Below are positions 11,305 through 20,929 of a stretch of 64,000 nucleotides of DNA, one piece after another. Below the pieces are notes generated by a model that saw only the letters and a list, made by a program, of their open reading frames with translations, searched no databases and was not told where the DNA came from. Made by a program: the position numbers and the translations under genes. Every line of letters begins with the position of its first letter. Within the stretch, counting starts at the first letter, position 1. The stretch is from Ophiobolus disseminans (lineage: Eukaryota; Ascomycota; Dothideomycetes; Pleosporales; Phaeosphaeriaceae): assembly GCA_010093685.1 (NCBI GenBank), contig MU006222.1, positions 620,001 to 684,000 of the forward strand, written 5' to 3'.

Positions 11305-13251
11305 ATGAAGACTTTCTACAATGTTTACGGTAAGCGAATCAACACATATACATCAGCCAGTCACACAAAGCTAACGCAACATGTAGCCATTTGTGGCTTT
11401 GCCGCAATTGGTGGAGCCCTCTTCGGTTTCGACATTTCGTCCATGTCCGGTGTCCTAGGTACTCCAGCCTACAAGCGGTACTTTCATGAACCCTCGGGTA
11501 CTCGTCAAGGTGGCATAACGGCGTCTATGCCTGCAGGCTCTCTCGTCGGCGCTCTCTCCAGCTCCTTCTTGGCCGATCGTCTCTCCCGCCGCAACGCCAT
11601 CCAGATCGCGGCTCTCGTGTGGATCGTTGGGGCGATTCTTCAAGCGGCTTCAAATGGTGTTCCTCTTCTCTGCATCGGTCGTGTCGTTGGTGGCTGGGCA
11701 ATCGGTGTTTGTTCGGCTATCGTTCCCGTCTACCAGTCCGAAATCGCTCCTAAGGACATTCGCGGTCGTGTTGTATCCCTCCAACAATGGGCAATCACTT
11801 GGGGTATTCTCATCCAATATGTAAGCTTTCCCTCTTGAATACACTTGACATACGAGCCTGTATATCCTCGATATACTATGAAGCCTTTTTCTAGACTTCT
11901 ATTGTGGTCCAGGAATACCCTCGATATACTATGAGGCTTTTATTTAGACTTCTATTGTGGTCTAGGGATATTCACGCCGCGTCTTGATCGCAAAAGGCAG
12001 TCTCAACGAACGATGCTAACTATACCAGTTCATCCAATACGGTTCTTCTTTCTACGATGGAGGCGTCAAGAACGAAGCACAAGGCACCGCTGCTTTCCGG
12101 ATCCCATGGGGTATTCAGGCTGTTCCCGGTGCTATCCTCTTCATCGGCCTCTTCTTCTTCCCTCGCTCTCCCCGCTGGCTCGCTTCCAAGGATAGATGGG
12201 AGGAGGCTCTTTCGGTCCTCGCAAACCTCCATGGCGGTGGTGATCTGAACCACCCCAAGGTTCTTGCCGAATACAAGGAGATTGAGGACGCACTCCGCTT
12301 CGAGCGTGAACAGGCGGAGACCAGCTTCGGTGCTCTCCTGAAGCCCCGCATCGTCAAGCGTGTCATCCTCGGCATGTCCATTCAGATGTGGTCGCAACTA
12401 TGCGGGATGAACATCATGGTAAGTTTATCTACATACGGACTAAGTGTGGAGAAGCAACTGACTGTGCTTAGATGTACTACATTGTATTTATCATGCGAGG
12501 TGCCGGTATCGCCGATGAGCTCCTTACTGCTTCGATCCAGTACATCATCAACGTAGCCATGACCCTACCCGCCATTCTCTACCTGGACAAGTTTGGCCGT
12601 CGCCCAGCTCTTCTTGTCGGTTCTTTCCTCATGGCTCTATGGCTATTCACGACAGGTAAAGCCTTCTTTCATATTGCAAAATCGATGTATTAGTAACTAA
12701 CAGGCGCAGGCGCACTTCAGGCTACCTACGGTAACCCCAATCCTAACAAGGATGACAAGGACATCTCTTGGGTCGTACCTAAGGAGCACGCAGCCGTCTC
12801 GAAGGCTATCGTGGCATGTTCATACCTCTTCGTTGCCAGCTTCGCCACCACCTGGGGTCCTACCTCATGGACCTACCCGTCCGAGATCTTCCCCGCCAAG
12901 GTTCGTGCGAAGGCCGTGTCTCTCGCTACCGCTAGCAACTGGACTTGGAACTGCATTCTAGCGTTTGCTGTCCCTCCTCTTCTGTGGTCCATCAACTGGA
13001 AGATGTACATGATCTTCGGCACCTTCAACGCCCTTGCCTTCATTCACATGTTCCTGACCGCACCTGAGACCAAGGGCCGCTCACTTGAGGAGATGGACGA
13101 AGTCTTCGACCGTGGTATTCCTGCCTGGAAGACTGGTGGTATCGGCTCGCGTTTTGATCAGCTGCAGCGCGACATCGAGAAGGGTGACGTCAAGGTCTCA
13201 ACTGCCGGCCACAACCGTGTTGAGGACGTTGCTGTTGAACCCAAGGCTTAG
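11305..13251 (+). CDS. MFS sugar (hexose-type) transporter
   Basis: Five exons: 11305–11329, 11387–11820, 12029–12418, 12472–12655 and 12710–13251, in frame for 524 residues. It is a 12-helix plasma-membrane sugar:proton symporter or facilitator of the fungal hexose family. Sugar-porter signatures are present in order: GGALFGFDISSMSG in helix 1, DRLSRR in the loop after helix 2, GRVVGGWAIGVCSAIVPVYQSE in the helix 4–5 region, PKDIRGRVVSLQQWAITWG, FPRSPRWLA before the central loop, DKFGRRP, and PETKGRSLEEMDEVFD at the end. This resembles high-affinity glucose transporters of filamentous fungi, but the substrate cannot be proven from sequence. Intron 2 is 208 bp, four times the window norm, and contains an internal duplication. 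Intron 4 has two acceptors 6 bp apart; I used the downstream one. Confidence 0.9.
11862..11967 (+). repeat. 53-bp tandem duplication inside transporter intron 2
   Basis: Two adjacent copies of about 53 bp (11862–11914 and 11915–11967) share TCGATATACTATGA and TAGACTTCTATTGTGGTC, with a handful of substitutions between them. This accounts for much of the unusual intron length (208 bp). Confidence 0.8.
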
Positions 13252-13851
13252 TCAACCGTTTCACAGCGCCTCTCCTTGGACCTGATCAAGTGTTGATTAG
13301 TGTCAAACATGATTGGTGTCTCTGTCGCAACTGTTCATTCGCTACCTCGCAGTTGGTGCCGAATCTTCGGTGGTGTTTATACGGTTCAGATAGGAGCATT
13401 CGCACGATACATGATTGGCATCGTGGTCGTTGTCAACTCAAGGTATTAGAATATTGATCTTACACAATGATGATACAGGTTATACATTTTCAGTCTTCGT
13501 GCTCATAACATTGCTGTAAGACATGTCCATCGAGGCAAGGGACGAGCGAGCTTGGAAGGAGCATATGGGCCAGAAACTAGTCGTGCCCATTTCCTTCGTG
13601 CAAGTATCCAGTACCTTGTGAGCTTACAAACGTATCCAAAAAGCCAAGTAGAAGGTACATAAGTCTCTACACCACTAACCTCTAATACTACGCAAACAAC
13701 TAATGCCCTCCAGCCTCCTACTCCACGCGCACATCAATTCACAGTTTCAACTCTTCGATGGGTGATTGAAGATCTGCAAGCTTCTGATCTTCTTCACTAT
13801 GAGGAGAGGGAGGTTTTGAAAGACTTCCTTGGTATACCCTTTCCATTCTAC
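13252..13851. other. Intergenic between convergent genes
   Basis: The 3' flanks of the transporter and of the minus-strand 155-aa gene meet here. No coding region, repeat or RNA gene is apparent. Confidence 0.5.
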
Positions 13852-14319
13852 TCAAAGCCGTCGCCACAGCCTCGACCCCAGTCCATAGTGCGCCCTACTA
13901 AGCTTATCAATGACCACCTGCTGGCTGTCCACTTTCCCTCTCACTTCAGACAGAGCCTGAAGCGACTTGAACACTACTGGTAAATTAGTTATACCCTCTT
14001 CTATCGCCGTCCTATTCGCGCGAGCTGATTCAAGTAGAGGATAAAAGTCAGGGCTGCATGTGCCAAAGCCTTTAACTACGGCGTTGGACATTGCGTCGCG
14101 TGCGGTCAAGAGGTTTTGCTGTGTGCGGATGCTGTTTACTGTTCCCTCGAATCGCACGTTTTGGCGCTCGATCTTTTCGAGGGCTCGGATCTGCTTGGTG
14201 AACTGAGTGCTTGTTAGCGGCGATTTTGAGATGTGGGAGACTGAGAGATGGTGTACGTCGTGCGTGATGGTTTTAAGTTGTTTGTCATAGAGCCTTTGAT
14301 CGTCGTTTGATAGCGCCAT
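13852..14319 (-). CDS. Unknown protein, 155 aa, mainly helical
   Basis: A single open frame of 155 codons starting MALSNDDQRLYDKQLKTI. It is rich in charged and amphipathic stretches typical of alpha helices (TQFTKQIRALEKIERQNVRF; ANRTAIEEGITNLPVVFKSL), with no signal peptide, membrane segment or known motif. It looks like a real, lineage-restricted fungal protein judging by composition and the absence of a competing frame. The C-terminus (GLGSRLWRRL) is less convincing, and a donor-like GTAGGG just before it means a small extra exon cannot be excluded. It is convergent with the sugar transporter and divergent from the 262-aa gene. Confidence 0.55.
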   Translation of the reverse strand: MALSNDDQRLYDKQLKTITHDVHHLSVSHISKSPLTSTQFTKQIRALEKIERQNVRFEGTVNSIRTQQNLLTARDAMSNAVVKGFGTCSPDFYPLLESARANRTAIEEGITNLPVVFKSLQALSEVRGKVDSQQVVIDKLSRAHYGLGSRLWRRL

Positions 14320-14667
14320 GATGAGCAGAGGGTCGAACGAGTGTTGGTGGTAGGAGCATGGTGCAAACGCGCTCTACCTACTTATACTGCGTTACGCATC
14401 ACGTATTGTCCATGTAGGTGATGTAGCGGCTGTCGAACGTCAATGGAATTCAATTCTCGGCAGGTGTAAGTATTGAGAAGTGACCTATGGTGGATGCAAC
14501 TAAGTTCTGACTGTGTGTCACATATGTAGGATTCACCTCGCCCTACTGACTTTACCAACATCGGCAATTTGAACACTTCTCCATATGAACCTGCACTTGC
14601 TGTACAACCTGACTAAATTCATTCCACATCTCGAGAGCTATTGAGTAGATCTCGCGACAACGCAGAA
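14320..14667. other. Divergent intergenic region
   Basis: This 348-bp interval separates the start codons of the two unknown genes (155 aa minus, 262 aa plus). I see no distinctive regulatory motif. Confidence 0.4.
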
Positions 14668-15580
14668 ATGGATTTCGCAGAAATGGATTTCGCAGAACAA
14701 CATACGCCGCTAGACGTGGAAAAAGTAGAGAAAGCCCTGTCCAGAGCCCTCGACCATCCGCCCCTTCTACTAAAGACGACCTATGGCTGCGGCGAGTCAC
14801 TCATCCGCGAAATAACAATACTTTTTCCTAGGGACTCTTCCCCAAACTACAGCACCAACATCGAACCCTTTCTGCACACGCTTTGGAAGTTCATACTTGT
14901 GCGGGTGCTACACGGCACTGACCACCACGTCAATGTACTGGTGTACACCCTTGTATCTCTACGCAGCCGCGACAGTGAGTAAGAGGTGTTTCTTCAAGGC
15001 GTATGTCATGTATTTGTCGAACAAGACTGTCGTTGACTGTAGCAAAGTGTCCGTTCAGGATGTGGCGCGACCTCCCATTCTTTTGCGACTACGTATCCGA
15101 GGTGTGGGCCGGTGAGTGACTCTAGGCTTCTCGCAGTGTAACGTTACTGACACACCCATGTACTAAGACCTTACACGCTTGGACGGCTTCAAACATGACG
15201 CCGGTGCGCTCAGGTCATGGCGCAACTTGAACTTTTTCGTCGCACAGCTAGTCGGAAGCTATTTCGACGAAGTCGAACGCTTTGGACATGGCCCATTGTA
15301 TGATGACTTGGCGCGGGGCGAGCCCGGCGCCGCTGCAGTATGGATACAGCATGCTGGAAAGCTGATCTACATGAAAGTAGAGAAGAATGAGGCGGTGGAT
15401 GAAGATGCATTGAGAGGAACAGGCTTGGTTTCTAAAGCGCGTTGGGATTGGTGGAAGGTGCGGTTTGGAGAGTTATCGACATGTTCGGATGACGAAGCGG
15501 CGCGCGCGTTGTTGTTGATGGAAGGTATTGAGAAGGAGGAGCTGACAAGTAGAAGTAGTCGTGGTGGGTTTCCGCTATGA
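14668..15580 (+). CDS. Unknown fungal protein, 262 aa
   Basis: Three exons: 14668–14974, 15043–15111 and 15168–15580. Both introns have good GT–AG ends, and the 69-bp middle exon restores an uninterrupted frame (CPFRMWRDLPFFCDYVSEVW). The product has no signal peptide or membrane helix. It contains aromatic-rich segments (SWRNLNFFVAQLVGSYFDEV; SKARWDWWKVRFGELS) and an acidic lysine-containing middle. I do not recognise the family. The start region is a perfect 15-bp tandem duplication that repeats the ATG, so the protein begins MDFAEMDFAE and either ATG could be used. Its stop lies 67 bp from the stop of the HET gene on the other strand. Confidence 0.75.
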
Positions 15581-15647
15581 GCGGAGTGCTCAGTGATCCG
15601 GTTTGAGTGTACCATGGAGACGATATCCTAGCATCGTGCGCTATCTT

Positions 15648-17810
15648 TCAACACAATTCAATATCTTGTTCTTCCACATCCCAATCCACCCAATCCTTAC
15701 TATCCTCATCGCCCATCTGCGTGAAACCCGTAGTCTTCTGATAGTACTCCCCTGATGATTCTTTGCCCACCAGCATTGCCGAGCCCAAGAACTGATATCG
15801 GGGTCCTTCGCTCGCTTTGCGCAGGATGCAAGATGTCGTGCTGCCGAATACGATGGCCCATATATCTTCTCTTCTAGTGATGCGCGGAGCTAGGCCAGTG
15901 TATCCTCGACGCGTAAGGACGATGTTCCCGTTGCGCGCACTGCGTGCAACGAAGTTGACGAATTTTTCGATGTCGCCGCCAGCACCCCTTGTTTTCCATT
16001 GCTCGAGATTGTCTTCCTCCATATGACTGACATTTCCGAGCAAGTGCACCGCGCATGCCGCTCTGTCTCGCGCCCACCTCGACCATTGTCCTTCGTATTG
16101 GCAGCGTGTAAGACCACACAGGAAAGCATCGATGAGCTTGCCTGCAGGATATGGAGAAACAGCTCTCGAAAGAGCTACGGCCTTCCAGATGCTGGATATG
16201 GTTTCCAAAGTCGTGTTAGCCAATGTCAGTGTCTCCGAGGTCCATACTACATCGTCGAATATGACACCTCGAACTTTGAGAATCGAGTCATCAACGATCA
16301 TAGGCTCACATTTGGTGGGCAGTCGGGGCTCGAAGGGCAACCATGCTGGACTGCGTCTTGGTCCTAGCTTCCGCTCGTAGTTGTCCCATCGCGGAACCCA
16401 AGAGGGCGTATCATCTTGTAAAGTGGCCTCACCGTGGCATACGTAGTCTAGAAGCTCAGTATCCTCAGTCGAACGAATGTATGTTATGGCAAATTCTTTG
16501 TAGATGTGTAAGAATGATACATGGTAATCCGGCTGCATGGGAACATAGCGTTCTAGCTCTTCCGCTATTGCTGCGAACGCGAAGATCCTGTCCCGTGGGT
16601 CCGAGAACGTTAAGCTCCGTGCTTTGTAGAGGATTGCCAGGAAGCTGTATGCAACATGGTTCCTGCGGAATGCTCTGGCAAGATTTGGGTGGTAATGCTG
16701 GTATAGTGACTCGTGTATAGCAATACCGGATGTCACGGTATCAAGAACAATCTGTGCTCGGTGAAGTAGCCAGAGAGAAGTGTCCATCAAGAGTTGCCAA
16801 TCGAGCTGGTACTGCCCCCAGAGCAAGCAGCCACATTGCGCAACTGCTATCTCTTGCACGACCTTGAGTACCAAAGTTAGTAAATGCTTTACTAGATATG
16901 CACAGAACGAACTTACCCATCCGCGGTCGAACCAATGTTGTGCAAGCATATAGTCGAATGATTCCCACCGTACATCCGTTAGGATGGGCGCATCGTCGTC
17001 CGGCCATGGAAAAGCGCCAGCTGTGGTGCCGGCAACCTCGAGACCATTAGTGATAATGTCCCTCATCTCCTCGAGCAACGAGTGCACATATGTCCCATGC
17101 CCGAAATCGTCAGCCCCCAAGAATATGAGGACGCGGGTTGCGAAACGATAAATTTGACCCATCAGGGCTACTTGCTGAGACTTTTCTTCCAGATCGCCCT
17201 GATTAATACACACGGAATCTGCCCATAGTACACGAGGGACGTCTGACCTGACATGTCGAAGCGCAGTCCATAGATTGGCCGTGATGGGGATGACACGACC
17301 CTCGCAAATGATCTCATGGTCTCTAACATCGGGCCCCCAGACGTAGGATATAGATTCGAAGGCAGTACTACCAAGCACGGAAGTCTTGAGTGTACATCGT
17401 AGCGGTTCGTCACCAGCACCGGGCTGAAGAGTGAGGGTACGAATGTAGTCACCTTGCTGAGATTGCGGGAGGCTACAGTAGTGGTACTCTCGACTATTCT
17501 GCTTTTGAATGTTTCGTCTTGTTCTGTCTACTAATCGGCTTCTCAGAGTACGCATCTTGTCCGAAAATTTAGGGGACAAGGCGAGTGAAGGTTCCGAGAT
17601 CGTGAAACTAGTTGCCGTGGGTTTTGTCAAAGTTTTGGGAGACGCAGGACGAACTCGAGGGCTTGAGCTATGCTCCATGGAATTTGGATGTGGTACAGAT
17701 GAGCACGATGCAAAGTGAAAACTCGAGGCAGATGGACAACCAGGCTGAAAGGCCAAGGCTGAGCCGCTCCATTGTGGCTTTTGGTACGAGCCACGTGTGA
17801 TTGGCTGCAT
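15648..17810 (-). CDS. HET-domain (heterokaryon incompatibility) protein
   Basis: Two exons on the minus strand, 17810–16917 and 16862–15648. The 54-bp intron (GTAAGT…CAAG) is in phase and, when removed, restores the family motif DRGWVVQE; total about 702 residues. HET-domain proteins mediate non-self recognition and incompatibility cell death in filamentous ascomycetes. The three hallmark blocks are visible: FESISYVWG (about residue 165), LWADSVCINQGDLEEKSQQVALM (about 210), and WFDRGWVVQE (about 295). The region after residue 300 is unclassified, as usual in this family. The start is uncertain: the long Ser/Pro-rich N-terminus has at least two further in-frame Met codons, and one of these may be the true start. 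There is no adjacent NACHT or SesA-type partner gene. Confidence 0.88.
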   Translation of the reverse strand: MQPITRGSYQKPQWSGSALAFQPGCPSASSFHFASCSSVPHPNSMEHSSSPRVRPASPKTLTKPTATSFTISEPSLALSPKFSDKMRTLRSRLVDRTRRNIQKQNSREYHYCSLPQSQQGDYIRTLTLQPGAGDEPLRCTLKTSVLGSTAFESISYVWGPDVRDHEIICEGRVIPITANLWTALRHVRSDVPRVLWADSVCINQGDLEEKSQQVALMGQIYRFATRVLIFLGADDFGHGTYVHSLLEEMRDIITNGLEVAGTTAGAFPWPDDDAPILTDVRWESFDYMLAQHWFDRGWVSSFCAYLVKHLLTLVLKVVQEIAVAQCGCLLWGQYQLDWQLLMDTSLWLLHRAQIVLDTVTSGIAIHESLYQHYHPNLARAFRRNHVAYSFLAILYKARSLTFSDPRDRIFAFAAIAEELERYVPMQPDYHVSFLHIYKEFAITYIRSTEDTELLDYVCHGEATLQDDTPSWVPRWDNYERKLGPRRSPAWLPFEPRLPTKCEPMIVDDSILKVRGVIFDDVVWTSETLTLANTTLETISSIWKAVALSRAVSPYPAGKLIDAFLCGLTRCQYEGQWSRWARDRAACAVHLLGNVSHMEEDNLEQWKTRGAGGDIEKFVNFVARSARNGNIVLTRRGYTGLAPRITRREDIWAIVFGSTTSCILRKASEGPRYQFLGSAMLVGKESSGEYYQKTTGFTQMGDEDSKDWVDWDVEEQDIELC

Positions 17811-18230
17811 CGCAAGCCATCTGCAGTTCTAGCCTGAATCAACTTGAACCGACAAGGGATGTACGAAACGCTCGTATCTGGTGGTGCATCGCCAATTACG
17901 AGCTCCTACGTAGAGAGCGCATTCAGTTGGCGCATAATTCACGCGACATTCAACGCACCGTTCCGCGCAATGCCATTCCGGACACTTCACATACACATTT
18001 CGAAGTATTTTGGATGGACCGCAGTGTAGACACAGCAACCCAGTACCCATAATTGCCGGACGTGTTTGCACATCTCTCATTGGGCATAGACCACTGAAGC
18101 CGGGAGCCCTGCAAACGCTGTAAAATGCGCCCAACAATGAACGCGAGAGTGACGGATGTAAAACCAATCACGAGCTGAGAAGTTATCGGGGCCGCACAAT
18201 CGTAGAGGCACCGACATGTATTTGGCCGTC
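17811..18230. other. Intergenic, upstream of the HET gene
   Basis: The 420 bp between the HET start and the ISA2 stop hold only short overlapping open frames. No RNA gene or repeat was recognised. Confidence 0.45.
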
Positions 18231-18914
18231 TCATAACTTGATATCGAAGCTTGTCCCACACCCACAGCTGCTCGTCGCACCAGGTATACCAGTGATCTTG
18301 AACTGACTTCCAATGAGCTCCATCGTATAGTCCACCGTACTGCCATTCAGCAGCTCCAGGCTCGATTCATCAACTATCACTTTCTCTCCCTTCTCGCCTT
18401 GGAACACGGTATCTTCTTCTGTCGCTGGCTTCTCGCCCAGATCGGTGAGGTCCATCAGGTACTGGAAGCCGTGGCAACCGCCGCTTTCGATGGAGACTCG
18501 CAACGCGAGATTTGGGTTCTTATCACCCGAGGATATTGCGTGTAGTCGGTTCGATGCTCGTGGCGATATTGAGATATGCATTACATTCCCAGAGTCATCT
18601 TTTCGTGGGTTTTGTATTGGTTGCGCTGGACGGGCGGCGGATGGGTCGGCTGCTGTCGCAAGTGTGCGGCGTGAGTTGCGCTGGAGAAGAGCAGACGGTA
18701 TAGTCCATTTAGGGGATAGAGAGACGGCCTTAGTCTGCCTCAGTGCAGTTGGTGCAAGGAAGTCGAGATACATTGGATGCGAGGTGGCGGAAGCAATAGC
18801 TCTGCTAAGAGTTGTCGTCGAGTGGCTACGCCTAGGTCGAGACGCTGCCCTTATTGCAGCGGTCCTTGTTGCGCGCGTACATAATGCACATATATTCGGT
18901 GTAGAAGCCATCAT
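18231..18914 (-). CDS. ISA2: Mitochondrial iron–sulfur assembly protein Isa2 (A-type)
   Basis: Single exon, 227 residues, beginning with two consecutive Met codons (18914 and 18911). The first ~100 residues are Arg/Ser/Ala-rich with almost no acidic residues, as expected for a mitochondrial presequence. The conserved HesB/IscA domain fills the C-terminal half and carries the three iron-binding cysteines in SGGCHGFQY and SSCGCGTSF. Isa2 acts with Isa1 and Iba57 in maturing [4Fe-4S] proteins such as aconitase and lipoate synthase in the matrix. The gene is divergent from BNA5, with about 295 bp between the start codons. Confidence 0.93.
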   Translation of the reverse strand: MMASTPNICALCTRATRTAAIRAASRPRRSHSTTTLSRAIASATSHPMYLDFLAPTALRQTKAVSLSPKWTIPSALLQRNSRRTLATAADPSAARPAQPIQNPRKDDSGNVMHISISPRASNRLHAISSGDKNPNLALRVSIESGGCHGFQYLMDLTDLGEKPATEEDTVFQGEKGEKVIVDESSLELLNGSTVDYTMELIGSQFKITGIPGATSSCGCGTSFDIKL

Positions 18915-19208
18915 GTGTCGTTGAGAATGTAAAGGTTGATGTCGATAGGATGACATGGGCATGGTATGCAGACTACAGCTCGCGGTGCCAAGCACGCGCC
19001 ACATCCTCCTGGCCCATTGGTCAGCAGTGCACCCCGCGGATATATTCCGGATCGAATCGTGGGCGCATTCCAGCCCCACTTCAGTTCACCCGTTGTATCT
19101 TCAACGACTCATGTCAACCATCAAACTCAAACTTTGCCGATACGTGCAAACTCCACTCATTCACTGCCACTACTTCTGTTTCGCCAAGAAGCTCTCAACA
19201 TTACTGGC

Positions 19209-20798
19209 ATGCCGAAGTCAAACAGCATATACGCTGGTGTAGAGGATGTGGAGCTATGTTCAGAGGAGTTCGCAAAAAAAGAAGACAACAAAGACAAACT
19301 AACCAAGCTCAGAGGTGAGTTCATAATACCAACCAAGAGCGATCTCGCGAATAAGAGATATGGTTTTCGCCAAAGCAAAGACGCATCAAATTCACTCCAT
19401 GGCGCACAAGAAGATGATGGAGAGGAGTCAATATATCTTTGCGGTAACTCGCTTGGCCTGCAACCTCGGAGAACCAAAGAGTACGTCAATCGCTATCTGG
19501 ACACATGGGCGTCAAAAGGCGTTTTTGGTCACTTCACAGACTACGAGGGAGGTCTGCCACCTTGGCTGCACATCGACGAAGCGATCAAAGAGCAGACGGC
19601 CAAGATAGTGGGTGCATTACCCAGTGAGGTGGTTGTTATGGAGACTTTGACTGCAAATCTGCACTTGCTTATGACAAGCTTCTATCGCCCGACTAAAGAC
19701 AGGTGGAAGATTATAATTGAGGGCAAGGCTTTTCCAAGCGACCATGTAGGACACGCTATACTCTTCTCCACATAAGGCGGCTGACAGACCTTACAGTACG
19801 CAGCGCTATCACAAATCGCACACCACAATCTCGACCCCTCTGCACTGATCACAATCGAACCACCATCTTCCTCCGCTCCATACCTCTCCAATGAACACAT
19901 ACTCTCAGTCATATCGCACCACGCCCCAACAACCGCTCTCGTACTGCTTCCTGGCATTCAATTCTACTCTGGCCAATTCTTCGACATTGAACTCATCACA
20001 CGGCACTGCCGCGCACTTGGTATAACCGTGGGGTGGGATCTGGCACACGCAGTCGGAAACGTACCGCTGAAGCTCCACGACTGGAATGTTGACTTCGCTG
20101 CATGGTGCAACTACAAATACATGAACGGCGGTCCAGGAGTCATTGGTGGAGCATTTGTACACGAACGTCATAGCAAAGTCGAAGAAGCACCCTCTAGCGA
20201 AACAGATGGCGCTGTAGACGGCGTATATAAGCATGCCAAAACCACAGAACTTCAGTACCGCCCTCGCCTGAGCGGTTGGTGGGGCAGCGACAAGTCGAGC
20301 CGCTTCGCTATGACCAACAAATTCGTACCCATCCCGGGCGCGTCTGGCTTCCAGCTCAGCAACCCGAGCGCACTAGATATGACCTCCGTCATGGCTAGCC
20401 TAGACGTATTCTCCATGACAACTATGGACGCACTACGACAACGAAGTGTGCGCCTCACAGCCTACCTTGAAGCACGACTGCTGCGATACGCAGGCAGCGA
20501 ACCACCGTATACGATCATCACGCCCAGCAATCCTGCAGAGAGAGGTGCGCAGCTGAGTGTGCTACTGAAGCCCGGGTTGCTAGACAATGTACTACATCAC
20601 CTCGAGAAGAAAAGCGTTGTAGTGGATGAGAGGAAGCCAGACGTGCTGCGCATTGCGCCGGCGCCATTGTACAACTCGTTTCACGATGTACACCGCTTCA
20701 TCGTGGTATTTCACGAAGCGTGTCGCAAAGCGATTGCAGCGCCTGACGAGGCGCCGCAACTTAGTGATGGCGTTCCGGAGGCGATTGCAACAACGTGA
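19209..20798 (+). CDS. BNA5: Kynureninase
   Basis: Two exons, 19209–19745 and 19797–20798, split by a 51-bp intron; 512 residues. This PLP enzyme cleaves kynurenine and 3-hydroxykynurenine to anthranilate and 3-hydroxyanthranilate, in tryptophan catabolism leading to de novo NAD. Visible signatures: YLCGNSLGLQPRRT near residue 78, GALPSEVVVMETLTANLH, the PLP-phosphate and pyridine-binding segment GWDLAHAVGN, and the Schiff-base lysine in CNYKYMNGGPG. The frame is open upstream to 18966, but the upstream Met would add 81 residues not typical of the family and would sit next to the ISA2 start, so the Met of MPKSNSIYAG was chosen. The gene is convergent with POL1, with a transposon between them. 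Confidence 0.93.
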
Positions 20799-20889
20799 GG
20801 AACGTCTTGGTGTCCATGTATTGAGGAAGCTATTGGGGATTTCTTTTTTTGCTAGCAAAACATATACCCATGTACGTACATATCAGATA

Positions 20890-20929
20890 ACGTAATCCAC
20901 CACCGAACCCCCCAAAACATGCCAAGCCT
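20890..20929 (+). repeat. Left terminal inverted repeat, 40 bp
   Basis: Starts ACGTAATCCACCACCGAAC and is the exact reverse complement of 22660–22699. The likely transposase ATG (20919) lies inside it. Confidence 0.95.

Noticed and set aside
18966..19208. In-frame upstream extension of BNA5
   Set aside because: Adds 81 residues atypical for kynureninase and would begin about 50 bp from the ISA2 start; more likely leader sequence.
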